From assembly GCA_017512885.1 (NCBI GenBank), contig JAFWEP010000004.1, positions 62,001 through 126,000 on the forward strand: 64,000 nt of DNA, given 5' to 3'. The translations under genes were made by a program, and so were the position numbers. This document shows positions 15,802 through 24,372 of this stretch, in pieces (position 1 is the stretch's first letter; each line of letters opens with the position of its first letter). This DNA is from Erysipelotrichaceae bacterium. GTDB lineage: Bacteria > Bacillota_I > Bacilli_A > Erysipelotrichales > Erysipelotrichaceae. The notes under the pieces are model-generated. The model made no database searches. It was not told the DNA's origin and worked only from the letters and a program-made list of their open reading frames with translations.

Positions 15802-16908
15802 TTACAGGACCGAATCGAACGGTACGTTGCGCGGATTCTCGAAGCAGTCTTCGAATCCTCTGGGGTGATGGTAGTACATGATGTCCTTATCCTGCGGATA
15901 GGTGTACTGACCGCCGACCTGCCAGAAGAAGGGGTGGAACTGGTAGTTGTTTCTCGGCTTCTTGAAGTCGTAGACGAGACGGATCTCTTCGGTATCGGCC
16001 TGGAAGTTGGACCAGATATCGTGATGGATTGGGACGACGACCTTGCAGCGCAGGGATTCCGCCATACGCAGGATGTCAACGGAGGTCATCTTGTCCTGGA
16101 TGCCGATCGGGTTTTCCCCGAAGGCGCCGAAAGCGACATCGATATCGTGTTCCTTGCCGTGCTTGGCGAAGCCGATGGAGAAGTGAGAGTCACCGGAATG
16201 GTAGATGTTTCCGCCCGGAGTCTTAATCAGGTAGTTGACAGCCTTCTCATCCATATCGTTGAGCAGGTTCTTTCCGGCCAGCTCTTCTCTGTCGGGTCCG
16301 GTGGAATCAGTGGTAACGAGGCAGGTACGGTCGAAAGCTTCGAGGCAGACGATCTCCAGATCCTTGAACTTGAAGGAATCGCCGGGCTTGACGACCTTGC
16401 AGCGGTCAGCCGGGACACCCCAGGACTGCCAGAGTTCGCAGGACTTCAGCGGGCCGATGAACGGTACCGGGATCTCGTTGCCGTTCTCATCCGTGGTGGT
16501 CATGCCGCTCTTGATGACATGAGCTGCCCACTCTTCGGACATATGGTCATGATGGTAATGCGTTGCCAGGACGGCATCGACATGTTTGAAGGCGAAGGGA
16601 TCGATCACAAAGGGAACGTTGCGCAGGTTCGGCTGCATCTTGCGGGCGCCGGACATGTTGGCCATCTGATGGCCGACAGCCATCTTGCCGTTGCCGTGCG
16701 TACGCTTGCCGTTGCCGGTCCAGAGGTCGATGGTGATGTTGGTGTTGGCCGGGGTCTTCATCCAGATACCGACACAGCCCAGCCACCACATGGAGACGTT
16801 TCCGGCCGGGACCTGCTTCTCTTCGATCTCTTCGACGAGCCAGGTGCCCCATTCAGGGAAGGTCTTTTTGATCCAGGATTCGCGGGTGATATCATCGATT
16901 AAACTCAT
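15802..16908 (-). CDS. UlaG-like L-ascorbate-6-phosphate lactonase family protein
   Basis: The protein has 368 residues from [12 protein letters not shown] start nine codons upstream is open, but it would overlap the permease gene, whereas 16908 has GAGGAG at 6-7 nt. The metallo-beta-lactamase signature is HYHHDH at residues 117-122. The UlaG-specific N-terminal region ([28 protein letters not shown]) and [12 protein letters not shown] and [10 protein letters not shown] are all present. UlaG opens the ascorbate-6-phosphate lactone to 3-keto-L-gulonate-6-phosphate. No ula PTS or UlaD decarboxylase is in the window and import here is by an ABC system, so the physiological lactone may differ. 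If phosphorylated, it would first need the FGGY kinase. Confidence 0.88.
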   Translation of the reverse strand: MSLIDDITRESWIKKTFPEWGTWLVEEIEEKQVPAGNVSMWWLGCVGIWMKTPANTNITIDLWTGNGKRTHGNGKMAVGHQMANMSGARKMQPNLRNVPFVIDPFAFKHVDAVLATHYHHDHMSEEWAAHVIKSGMTTTDENGNEIPVPFIGPLKSCELWQSWGVPADRCKVVKPGDSFKFKDLEIVCLEAFDRTCLVTTDSTGPDREELAGKNLLNDMDEKAVNYLIKTPGGNIYHSGDSHFSIGFAKHGKEHDIDVAFGAFGENPIGIQDKMTSVDILRMAESLRCKVVVPIHHDIWSNFQADTEEIRLVYDFKKPRNNYQFHPFFWQVGGQYTYPQDKDIMYYHHPRGFEDCFENPRNVPFDSVL

Positions 16909-16927
16909 AATTTTCTCCTCTATAATC

Positions 16928-17941
16928 TTAAGCACTCTTCTTTTTGAAACGACGCAGGAAGTTGTTGACAGGGGTACCCTGTACGCTGGCCATATCCATA
17001 GCGACCGCTACGATGATGATGATGCCCTTGGCCATATCCTTGTAGATAGCCGGGACGCCCATCAGGTTCATACCGTTCTCGATGACACCGATCAGGAAGG
17101 CACCGAGGATCGCGTTCTGAATGGAACCGGAACCTCCTCGCATGGAGACACCGCCGACAACGATCGCTGCCAGAACGTTGTTTTCATAGTTCTTGGCCTG
17201 GCCGGCAGAAGCCTGCTGGTTCATCGCGGAAAGGACGAAGCCGGCTAAGGCGCCCATGAAACCGGAGATGATGTAGGCGATCAGGATGACCTTGCGGGTC
17301 GGGATACCGGACAGTTCGGAAGCCTGACGGTTGCCGCCGACCGAGTAGACCTGACGGCCGTAGACGGTGTGGTTCAGGACGACGTAGGCAAAGATGATGC
17401 AGGCGATCATGATGTAGACCGGGATCGGGATACCGAGCCAGCGGACCTGGCCGATGTAGTCCATCAGCGTGCAGTCATGGATGTAGATCAGGGTATTGCC
17501 GGTCGCGACCTGAACGAAACCGTAGAGGATCTCGTTGGTAGCCAGGGTCAGCAGGAAGGCCGGGATGTTGAAGCGGGAGAGGATCAGACCATGGATCAGA
17601 CCGCTCAGGACGCCGGCTCCGAGACCTAAGAAGATCGCTAAGGCAACGTTGCCGGCCGAGACACCGCCGTTGAGGATCGTCATCGCGACGATCGCACCGG
17701 ACAAAGCGGCGTTACCGGATACGGTACGGTCGATGCCGCCCAGCAGGACGGCGAAGCAGGCACCGCAGATCATGATACCGATCAGGGATACGGAGTAGAG
17801 GATATTGACGAGGTTCTTGTAGCTGAAGAAGGTGCCCTTCGTAACAGCAGTGAAGAAGATGACGAGGACCAGCAGGACGAGGATCCGGCTGCTGCTCATG
17901 ATCGCCTTGTAAACAGGGTTGTTTTTAATGGTGTTACTCAT
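16928..17941 (-). CDS. Sugar ABC transporter permease (RbsC family), second copy in operon
   Basis: The protein has 337 residues with about ten membrane helices. Features typical of BPD_transp_2 permeases are the N-terminal [18 protein letters not shown], the [15 protein letters not shown] segment, the cytoplasmic [20 protein letters not shown] loop that contacts the ATPase, and [11 protein letters not shown]. It pairs with the permease at 19463-20479 to form the heterodimeric channel of a CUT2-type system. Its start lies 1 nt after the ATPase stop. A strong ribosome site (AAGGAGG) is embedded in the end of the ATPase gene, so expression is tightly coupled. Confidence 0.92.
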   Translation of the reverse strand: MSNTIKNNPVYKAIMSSSRILVLLVLVIFFTAVTKGTFFSYKNLVNILYSVSLIGIMICGACFAVLLGGIDRTVSGNAALSGAIVAMTILNGGVSAGNVALAIFLGLGAGVLSGLIHGLILSRFNIPAFLLTLATNEILYGFVQVATGNTLIYIHDCTLMDYIGQVRWLGIPIPVYIMIACIIFAYVVLNHTVYGRQVYSVGGNRQASELSGIPTRKVILIAYIISGFMGALAGFVLSAMNQQASAGQAKNYENNVLAAIVVGGVSMRGGSGSIQNAILGAFLIGVIENGMNLMGVPAIYKDMAKGIIIIVAVAMDMASVQGTPVNNFLRRFKKKSA

Positions 17942-17942
17942 T

Positions 17943-19460
17943 TTATGCAGCCTCCTTTTCGTCTACGAAGCCGGAGCTGGCCAGCAGGATATCCTCCTGG
18001 GTCGCTACGCCATGGTTGAATTCCTTGATGATCTTGCCTTCACGCATGACGATGATGCGGTGAGCGACACGCAGGACTTCCGCGATATCGGAGGAGACCA
18101 TCAGGACGGCAACGCCCTGTTCAGCCAGACCTTCGATGATGTTGTAGATCTCGTCTTTGGCACCGATATCGATACCGACGGTCGGTTCATCGATCAGAAC
18201 GACCTTCAGATCTCTGGTCAGCCATTTGCCGAGGACCGCTTTCTGCTGGTTGCCGCCGGAGAGGTCACCGACTTTGACGTTCGGGTTGGCCGGACGCAGG
18301 TCGGTCAGTTCGACAGCCTTGCGGCCTAAGGCATCTTCGTCCTTCTTGTTGACGAAGCCGCCCTTGGCGATCTTGTCATAGCTCGTTAAGGCAACGTTTC
18401 CGGTAACGGACAGTAACGGAGAGAAGCCCTGTGTACGGCGGTCTTCCGGAATGAGACCGAAACCGTTGGCAACGGATCTCTTGATCGAGGGCTTGATGAC
18501 CTTGCCTTCGAAGATGATCTCGCCGCTGTCATAAGGATCAGCACCGTAGATCGAACGGATGACTTCCGTACGGCCGGAACCGACCAGACCGGTCAGGACC
18601 AGGACTTCACCCTTCTTGACTTCGAAGCTGACGTGGTTGTAAGCACCGATATGGGTCAGGTCCTTGACAGCCAGTTCGACTTCCGCATCGCTGGTATGCA
18701 GTTCACGGGAAGCAGTGGATTCGGAGAGCTCTTTACCGATCATCATTTTTACGATCTCGGAAGGAACGATGTTTTCTTTTTCAACGACGCCGGCGTTCTT
18801 ACCGTCACGCAGGATGGTGATGCGGTCGGAGAGGTTGAAGACTTCTTCCAGACGGTGGGAGATGTAGATGATGGAGACACCTCTGTCACGCAGCTGGTTG
18901 ATGATCTTGTAGAGCAGTTCAGATTCACGGGAGGACAGGGAAGCCGTCGGCTCGTCCATGATGACCAGTTTGGCATCGGCAGCCAGCGCCTTCAGGATCT
19001 CGACCATCTGCTTCTGGGCAACGGACAGCGTTTCCACGATATCGGTCGCTTTGACCGGGAAGCCGTAACGGTCGATCAGTTCCTGGATCTGCTGCTTTTC
19101 GGCACGGTCGGAGATGAAGCCGAAGCGGCTCTGTTCCTTGCCGAGCAGGATGTTCTGGTAAACGGAGAGGGTCGGGACCAGGGAAAGTTCCTGGAAGATG
19201 ACAGCGATACCGGCATCAGCAGCATCATCACGGCTGTTGATCTCGATCTCCTTGCCATCCATGAAGATCTGTCCGCCGTCCTTGGTGTAGACACCGGTCA
19301 GGATCTTGATCAGGGTCGATTTACCGGCGCCGTTCTCTCCTAACAGGGCATGGACTTCGCCTTTGCGGACATCGAAATTGACGTGATCCAGGGCATGGAC
19401 ATGTGCGAAGATCTTTTCGATGTTCCTCATCTCGAACAGTAATTCGTTCTTTTCACTCAT
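17943..19460 (-). CDS. Sugar ABC transporter ATP-binding protein (RbsA/MglA family)
   Basis: The protein has 505 residues with two fused nucleotide-binding domains, the hallmark of CUT2 sugar importers. The first Walker A is GENGAGKST near residues 40-48. Its signature LSVAQKQM and Walker B VIMDEPTASLSS are followed by the second domain with the degenerate Walker A GLVGSGRTE, signature LSGGNQQK and Walker B VLIDEPTVGID. The degenerate second P-loop is normal for this family. The gene lies between the two permeases with 1-2 nt gaps. The system imports the unmodified substrate, so phosphorylation must be intracellular. Confidence 0.93.
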   Translation of the reverse strand: MSEKNELLFEMRNIEKIFAHVHALDHVNFDVRKGEVHALLGENGAGKSTLIKILTGVYTKDGGQIFMDGKEIEINSRDDAADAGIAVIFQELSLVPTLSVYQNILLGKEQSRFGFISDRAEKQQIQELIDRYGFPVKATDIVETLSVAQKQMVEILKALAADAKLVIMDEPTASLSSRESELLYKIINQLRDRGVSIIYISHRLEEVFNLSDRITILRDGKNAGVVEKENIVPSEIVKMMIGKELSESTASRELHTSDAEVELAVKDLTHIGAYNHVSFEVKKGEVLVLTGLVGSGRTEVIRSIYGADPYDSGEIIFEGKVIKPSIKRSVANGFGLIPEDRRTQGFSPLLSVTGNVALTSYDKIAKGGFVNKKDEDALGRKAVELTDLRPANPNVKVGDLSGGNQQKAVLGKWLTRDLKVVLIDEPTVGIDIGAKDEIYNIIEGLAEQGVAVLMVSSDIAEVLRVAHRIIVMREGKIIKEFNHGVATQEDILLASSGFVDEKEAA

Positions 19461-19462
19461 GA

Positions 19463-20479
19463 TTATTTACCTGCCCCTTCTTTTTCACGCGCCAGCGCAG
19501 CAGCTCTTGCCGTACGCTTCTGCATGAATTCGTTGTAGTAAGCATCGAAGACAAGCATCAATACGATGATGACACCGGAGATGATGGACTGCTGAGCAGT
19601 GGTCATATTGAACTTCAGGACGCCGTTGCGCAGTACCTGCATGAAGAGGACACCGATCAGGGTCCCGATCATATCGCCGCGGCCGCCGGAGAAGGCAGCA
19701 CCGCCGATAACGGAAGCCGAGATGGCCTGCAGAGACAGAGCCGAGCCGCTGTCAACATCGTTCGTGCCATAACGGCCCAGGAAGAACAGCGCACCGATGA
19801 AGGAGCAAAGTGCAGAGATCAGAAAGGCGACCATCTTGACTTTGATGAAGCTGATACCGGAATACTCTGCCGATTTACGGTTGGAACCCATGGCATAGAT
19901 ATAGGTACCCATCTTGGTCTTCTTCAGGAAGACCTGCATGATCAGGCTGATGACGACCCAGGCGATGGTGACGTAATAGATGCCGTTGCCCAGTTTTCCG
20001 CCCAGAAGGGCCATCGTCGGGTTCTTGATCATCTCAGAGGTGATCGAGCCGTACTGATTGCGGATAGCCAGGATGTAGGTGATCCCCTGAAAGACCATGC
20101 CGGTCGACAGGGTGGCAACGAAGTCCGGGATCTGCAGGATCGCCACGGCAAAACCGTTAAAGGCGCCTGCAGCCAGAGCTGCCAACAGACAGATCAGAAT
20201 GATCGCGATCAGGGACAGTGCCGTGTAGTGGTAAAGATGTGCGAAGACCATGCAGACCATACCCAGCATCAGACCGGCAGACAGGTTGTTGCCGCCGGTG
20301 ATGATGCAGGTCGTGATGCCGATCGCCAGTATACCGACGACGCCACATTCCCGCAGCATCGAAGTGATGTTGTCCCAGGACAGGAAGGTGTCCGTCGTAA
20401 AGGTGAATACGGCGATGAGCACCACCAGCAGGACAAGTGAGATGATACGACGCAGCGTTTCTTGTCTCATTTGTTTCAT
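19463..20479 (-). CDS. Sugar ABC transporter permease (RbsC family), first copy in operon
   Basis: The protein has 338 residues with about nine to ten helices and the same family features as its partner (WDNITSMLRECGVVGILAIG, the IITGGNNLSAG segment, the MGSNRKSAEYSGI coupling loop and GGAAFSGGRGD). It differs enough from the second permease that they form a heterodimer rather than a recent duplication. It is the first gene after the binding-protein gene, from which it is separated by an 86-nt gap holding a strong stem-loop. Downstream it abuts the ATPase gene with a 2-nt gap. Confidence 0.92.
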   Translation of the reverse strand: MKQMRQETLRRIISLVLLVVLIAVFTFTTDTFLSWDNITSMLRECGVVGILAIGITTCIITGGNNLSAGLMLGMVCMVFAHLYHYTALSLIAIILICLLAALAAGAFNGFAVAILQIPDFVATLSTGMVFQGITYILAIRNQYGSITSEMIKNPTMALLGGKLGNGIYYVTIAWVVISLIMQVFLKKTKMGTYIYAMGSNRKSAEYSGISFIKVKMVAFLISALCSFIGALFFLGRYGTNDVDSGSALSLQAISASVIGGAAFSGGRGDMIGTLIGVLFMQVLRNGVLKFNMTTAQQSIISGVIIVLMLVFDAYYNEFMQKRTARAAALAREKEGAGK

Positions 20480-20510
20480 GTTAGACTCCTTCTTCTACGT
20501 TTTCTATGAA

Positions 20511-20540
20511 AATCGACTGGGTGATCCCACCCAGTCGATT
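20511..20540 (-). promoter_or_regulatory. Intercistronic 13-bp stem-loop after the binding-protein gene
   Basis: AATCGACTGGGTG and CACCCAGTCGATT are a perfect 13-bp inverted repeat with a 4-nt loop. Only TTTTC follows on the minus strand, so termination would be partial. Such hairpins between binding-protein and permease genes protect the upstream mRNA or attenuate the downstream genes (as in malE-malF), giving excess binding protein. Confidence 0.65.
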
Positions 20541-20565
20541 CATCAGATCTTTGGACTAAACGGAA

Positions 20566-21639
20566 TTACCAACGCATATCCGGGGTGATGGAGCTGACGT
20601 TGCTGGCATCGACCGTGATCGGAGGCATCTTGGTGACCGGAGTCTTGGTGAAGGTAGAGGTATCGATGTTGCTGTTGAGGTACAGCATCATGATACGAGC
20701 AGCCGTAGCACCCTGTTCCTTACAGTTGGTGTAGACAGTACCGGTGATGATACCCTGTTCAATGTATTCCAGAGCCTTCGTTTCGCCGTTAGCGCCCCAG
20801 ATGAAGATCTCGCCGCTCTTGCCAGCGGACTGAACGGCCATACCGGCACCTTCAGCCATCTGATCGTTGTGAGCGAAGACGGCGTCGATCTCGTCACCAT
20901 ACTTCGTGAGGAAGTCGTTCATAACAGTCTGAGCCTTTTCCATGTTCCAGTCAGCAGGCTGTTCATCAAGGATCTTAATGCCCGGGTACTTTGCCAGCTG
21001 AGTCTGGAAACCGTCTTCCAGGTTGACACCACGGACAGCACCGACCTTCGCCTGAATAACGACGACATTGCCTTCACCGTTCAGTTCTTCAGCGATACGG
21101 TCAGCGATGACCTGGCCAGCTTCGAAGTCAGTCATGGAGACCAGAGCAGCGTGCGGTTCCGTGGTACCCATGTTGATGCAGACGACCGGGATACCGGCTT
21201 CTTCAGCTTCGCGGACGGAAGCGGAAAGGGAATCCGGGTTGATGGTCTGCAGGAAGATGCCATCGTAGCCCTGAGCGACCAGGTCGGATACGATCTTTGC
21301 CTGCTGTTCAGCATCGCCTTCCGGATCGAAGACGTTCAGCTCAGTGTTGGACCAGTAACCGAGTTCTTCACGGAGACCGTTGCCCCAGGCGGTAGCATTG
21401 GCTTCAGAAGCACGGGTCGGGATCCAGGCAAACTTCATCGGATCTTCATACGGATTCTTGGTTCTTTCAACGAAGCCCAGTCCGCCTTCGGTGGTAGCCG
21501 GAGCAGCCGGAGTGGTCTCGCTGGAAGCCGGGGTATCACTAGATGCCGGAGCCGGTGCATTGCTGGAGTTTGCGGATCCGCAAGCTGCCAGGGATAAGAG
21601 CAGCAGCATGCTAATGAAGAGAGTAGCTAACTTTTTCAT
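20566..21639 (-). CDS. Sugar ABC transporter substrate-binding lipoprotein (Peripla_BP_4 type)
   Basis: The protein has 357 residues from MKKLATLF; the frame extends eight codons further, but AGGAAGGA is best placed for 21639. The signal peptide ends at the lipobox LSLAACG. A Ser/Ala/Pro-rich linker of about 40 residues follows, then a two-domain RbsB-like fold: IVSDLVAQGYDGIFLQTINPD, VVCINMGTTEP, AHNDQMAEGAGMAVQSAG and the C-terminal GTVYTN segment. It would capture the substrate outside the membrane for the RbsAC-like genes downstream. The ligand is not readable from sequence. Its position first in the operon, before the stem-loop, favours high expression. Similarity in layout to LsrB and apiose-binding proteins is suggestive only. 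Confidence 0.92.
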   Translation of the reverse strand: MKKLATLFISMLLLLSLAACGSANSSNAPAPASSDTPASSETTPAAPATTEGGLGFVERTKNPYEDPMKFAWIPTRASEANATAWGNGLREELGYWSNTELNVFDPEGDAEQQAKIVSDLVAQGYDGIFLQTINPDSLSASVREAEEAGIPVVCINMGTTEPHAALVSMTDFEAGQVIADRIAEELNGEGNVVVIQAKVGAVRGVNLEDGFQTQLAKYPGIKILDEQPADWNMEKAQTVMNDFLTKYGDEIDAVFAHNDQMAEGAGMAVQSAGKSGEIFIWGANGETKALEYIEQGIITGTVYTNCKEQGATAARIMMLYLNSNIDTSTFTKTPVTKMPPITVDASNVSSITPDMRW

Positions 21640-21664
21640 CTTTTTCCTTCCTAGATGGCGCACT

Positions 21665-21678
21665 TGAATGCGCTTTCA
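21665..21678 (-). promoter_or_regulatory. cre-like site upstream of the ABC/RLP operon
   Basis: TGAATGCGCTTTCA matches the CcpA consensus TGWNANCGNTNWCA at all but one position. It lies 26 bp upstream of the binding-protein start and just downstream of the proposed -10, a position where CcpA would block elongation. Confidence 0.6.
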
Positions 21679-21693
21679 TCTTGATATCTCAAG

Positions 21694-21721
21694 GTTATCC
21701 CATGACCTTAAGTAGCGTCAA
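21694..21721 (-). promoter_or_regulatory. Candidate promoter of the ABC/RLP operon
   Basis: On the minus strand a -35 TTGACG (21716-21721) is spaced 16 bp from a -10-like GATAAC (21694-21699). Predicted transcription would start about 45 bp before the binding-protein ATG. The -10 is weak, as expected for a regulated promoter. Confidence 0.45.
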
Positions 21722-21737
21722 GGAAAATCGTTATTTT

Positions 21738-21803
21738 GCACATAATTTCACTATAATTTGCGTCTTTCGCAATCTATTATCAGGAATATATGAAATATTG
21801 TGC
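21738..21803. promoter_or_regulatory. Widely spaced inverted repeat, candidate SorC operator
   Basis: GCACATAATTTCA at 21738-21750 and TGAAATATTGTGC at 21791-21803 are inverted copies matching at 11 of 13 positions, with centres 53 bp apart (about five helical turns). This suits a tetrameric SorC-family repressor that loops DNA between the two divergent promoters. Confidence 0.5.
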
Positions 21804-21820
21804 GGTTTATGACAAATCTC

Positions 21821-21836
21821 ATGAAATTAATTTCAT
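21821..21836. promoter_or_regulatory. 16-bp perfect palindrome, candidate operator
   Basis: ATGAAATTAATTTCAT is its own reverse complement and shares the TGAAAT core with the flanking inverted repeat. It lies upstream of the kinase gene in the divergent control region. Confidence 0.45.
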
Positions 21837-21849
21837 AATTATATAAAAA

Positions 21850-21863
21850 TGATAACGCTTTCA
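21850..21863 (+). promoter_or_regulatory. cre site upstream of the FGGY kinase operon
   Basis: TGATAACGCTTTCA fits TGWNANCGNTNWCA completely. It ends 34 bp before the kinase ATG. With the cre-like site at 21665 it suggests CcpA control of both divergent operons. Confidence 0.65.
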
Positions 21864-21897
21864 TGATATGATAAAGATACGAATAAAGGTGAACGAC

Positions 21898-23355
21898 ATG
21901 AACATTTTAGCTTTTGATATCGGTACTACCAGCATGCGCGGCATCCTCTATAACGAAAAGGGAAAGGAACTGGCCGAAGCCAGTCAGCTCACTCCTTTGA
22001 TCTTTAAGGAGGACTACATCGAGCAGGATCCCCTCGTCTTAAAGGAGAAACTGACGGCGATCGCCAGAGAGATCGCAGAAAAGAACGAAGTCGACGCGCT
22101 GGTGCTGACAGCCTTCCGTTCCGCTCCGGCCCTCTTCGATAAGGAAGGAACGCCCCTCTCCAACTTCATCATGTGGCAGGATACCCGCAATAAGGAGATC
22201 TGCGATGCTCTCTCGCCCCTGAATAACGAGATCTACCCCAAGGTCGGGGCCAAGGTCAATGCGGTCTTCACCGCTTCCAAGGTGACCTGGTTCAAGCGTC
22301 ATTTAAAAGAAGCTTATGAGAAAGCATACAAGGCCCTCGTTGTACCGGATTATCTGCTGCATGTCATGACCGGTTCCTGGACCAGCGATAAGACTTACGG
22401 CAGCCGCACCGGCGTCATGAGCATCCACACCCATACCTATGATCCGGAGATGCTGAAGCTGTACGAACTGGACAGCGAGAAGCTTCCCGGCCTCGTGGAA
22501 GTCGGCTCTGTCATCGGCTATACGACCGAGACCTTTGCGAAAGAGACCGGTCTGAAAGCAGGACTGCCGGTCGTCTCCTCCGGCGGCGATCAGCAGAACG
22601 GCGCTTTAGGACTCGGCGAACTGGATGATTCCTCTCTGGTCATCAACTGCGGTACCGGCGGCTTCATCATTTCCTTAGCCAATGAACCACATCTGGAGAA
22701 CCAGGCCCTCATCTGCAACGTCTCGGCCGTTCCCGGCAAATATACCCTGGAATCCAATGTCCTGGCTTCCGCTGCCGCCCTGAACTGGGTCTTACGGGAA
22801 TTCTTCCCCGACCTCTGGAATGACGGTCATCCGGACTTTGCGGCATTTCACAGGATGGTCGAAGCTTCGCCCTTAGGCGCCGGCGGAGTCGTCTGCGTCC
22901 CTCTCTTCCAGGGCTGCGGATCGAGGGACTGGAACCTCGATGCCCGCGCTTCCTTCTCGCATATCTCCTTAGGCAATACGAGAGCCGATCTCGGCAGAGC
23001 GGTGCTCGAAGGCATCGCGGCAGAGATCACCAAGAGCGTCCGCAACCTGCCCAGAGGGACCGAAAGAGAAGTCATCTATATCGGCGGCGGTCTGACTAAG
23101 AGCGAATTCTTCGATCAGATCCTCTGCGATATGCTGGGCGTACCGCTCTTACGCTATGAAGATGCCCAGGCCACGGCCATTGGCGCTTTCATCAGCGCCG
23201 CCGTTACCTTAGGCATCTATGATACCTACGAGGAGGCCTTCCGGGCTGCCCGCGAAGGCACGAAGACCTACCGCTATGAACCGTCGATAGAGAACCATCA
23301 GGCATATCTCGCTTTGATCGAAAAGACCGAAGAGGTCTATAAGGCTCTCAACTGA
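21898..23355 (+). CDS. FGGY-family carbohydrate kinase
   Basis: The protein has 485 residues from MNILAFDIGTTS; a start ten codons upstream lacks a ribosome site, whereas AAAGGTGA precedes 21898. The N-terminal phosphate-binding motif is DIGTTSMRG, the catalytic Asp is D231 in SSGGDQQNGALG, and the C-terminal ATPase motif YIGGGLTKSEFFDQILCD is present. FGGY kinases phosphorylate ketoses and polyols (xylulose, erythritol, apulose, ribulose). The clade cannot be settled from sequence alone. It diverges from the ABC/RLP operon, so it supplies the phosphorylation that ABC import does not provide. The stop overlaps the start of the SorC regulator (TGATG). Confidence 0.92.
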   Translation: MNILAFDIGTTSMRGILYNEKGKELAEASQLTPLIFKEDYIEQDPLVLKEKLTAIAREIAEKNEVDALVLTAFRSAPALFDKEGTPLSNFIMWQDTRNKEICDALSPLNNEIYPKVGAKVNAVFTASKVTWFKRHLKEAYEKAYKALVVPDYLLHVMTGSWTSDKTYGSRTGVMSIHTHTYDPEMLKLYELDSEKLPGLVEVGSVIGYTTETFAKETGLKAGLPVVSSGGDQQNGALGLGELDDSSLVINCGTGGFIISLANEPHLENQALICNVSAVPGKYTLESNVLASAAALNWVLREFFPDLWNDGHPDFAAFHRMVEASPLGAGGVVCVPLFQGCGSRDWNLDARASFSHISLGNTRADLGRAVLEGIAAEITKSVRNLPRGTEREVIYIGGGLTKSEFFDQILCDMLGVPLLRYEDAQATAIGAFISAAVTLGIYDTYEEAFRAAREGTKTYRYEPSIENHQAYLALIEKTEEVYKALN

Positions 23356-24368
23356 TGTCACGCCGTCCGAAGAACGAACTGACCCCGCAGGAGAATCCCC
23401 AGGATTACGCCTTCCTGGCCCAGATCTCTGATATGTACTACAACCAGGGGATGCTGCAGGCAGACATCGCTCATCAGCTGTACTTCTCCCGCTCCAAGGT
23501 CTCCCGGCTCTTGACGAGAGCGAGGGAGCTGGGCATCGTCGATATCCGGGTCAAACATATCCGCGACCGGGTCTCCTCCCTGGAGAATGTCTTTAAGGAG
23601 ACTTTCGGTTTAAAGGATGCCGTCATCATCTCCAGTTTCGAAGATGATACCTATGACCAGATCCACGATGCAGTCACCGACTTCGCCTCGATCTATGTAT
23701 CCAATCTCTTAAAAGGAAAGGTCAGGATCGGCGTTGCCAGCGGCAATGCCGCTGACCGCACCAACCGCAAGATCCGTCCCATCCATGACTGTGAACTGGA
23801 AGTCGTACAGCTGGTCGGCACCGTCTCCAATGCCCAGCAGGCATTGGAATTCCGGGAGATCAGCAACCGTCTGGCTTCGCTCTTCAACGGAACGATCCAT
23901 TATCTGAATACGCCTCTGTATATGGACAATGCCTTTGCCCGGGAGGCTTTGCTGCAGGATCCGATCGTGAAAAGAGTCATCGAGATGATGAAAGGCTGCG
24001 ACATCATCCTGACCGGACTGGGCGGCATGGATGTCAGCCGGCTGAAGACGGCGGAGATCATCCGTGAATACCAGACTCAGGAACAGGCCCAGGAACTGCA
24101 GCAGAAAGGGGCCGTCGGCTGCGTCTGCATGATGTACTATGATATCAACGGCCAGCTGGTCGACTGCGAGTGGAACAAGAAATGCATCTGTGTGCCCTTC
24201 GAAGATGTCGTACAGAATCCGATGACCGTTGCCGTTGCCTGCGGCGACTACAAGGTCCAGCCGATCACCGGCGCTTTGCGCGGACACATCCCCAATGTCC
24301 TGATCACCGACATCATGACCGCCACCAAAGTCCTGCAGAAGAACGAAGAACTCAACCGGAAAGGATAG
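23355..24368 (+). CDS. SorC/DeoR-type sugar-responsive transcriptional regulator
   Basis: The protein has 337 residues. The N-terminal helix-turn-helix spans about residues 25-62 (YYNQGMLQADIAHQLYFSRS then KVSRLLTRARELGIV). The sugar-binding SorC domain follows, with VRIGVASGN, VQLVGTVSN and CDIILTGLGGMD. The family includes LsrR, EryD, SorC and DeoR-type regulators that bind phosphorylated sugars. It is translationally coupled to the FGGY kinase, whose product is the likely effector, as in the lsrRK and eryA-eryD arrangements. Its targets are most probably the inverted repeats at 21738-21836. Start and stop overlap or abut neighbours within 4 nt. Confidence 0.92.
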   Translation: MSRRPKNELTPQENPQDYAFLAQISDMYYNQGMLQADIAHQLYFSRSKVSRLLTRARELGIVDIRVKHIRDRVSSLENVFKETFGLKDAVIISSFEDDTYDQIHDAVTDFASIYVSNLLKGKVRIGVASGNAADRTNRKIRPIHDCELEVVQLVGTVSNAQQALEFREISNRLASLFNGTIHYLNTPLYMDNAFAREALLQDPIVKRVIEMMKGCDIILTGLGGMDVSRLKTAEIIREYQTQEQAQELQQKGAVGCVCMMYYDINGQLVDCEWNKKCICVPFEDVVQNPMTVAVACGDYKVQPITGALRGHIPNVLITDIMTATKVLQKNEELNRKG

Positions 24369-24372
24369 GAAT

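Noticed and set aside
15865-16902. 345-codon plus-strand open frame opposite the UlaG-like gene
   Set aside because: Same reason: the minus-strand protein has all family motifs, and the plus frame has none.
16928-21639. An lsr (autoinducer-2) uptake operon, suggested by ABC + SorC + FGGY layout
   Set aside because: No LsrF- or LsrG-like gene is present, and the catabolic genes (RLP, UlaG-like, isomerases) point to sugar-acid use. Only the layout is shared.
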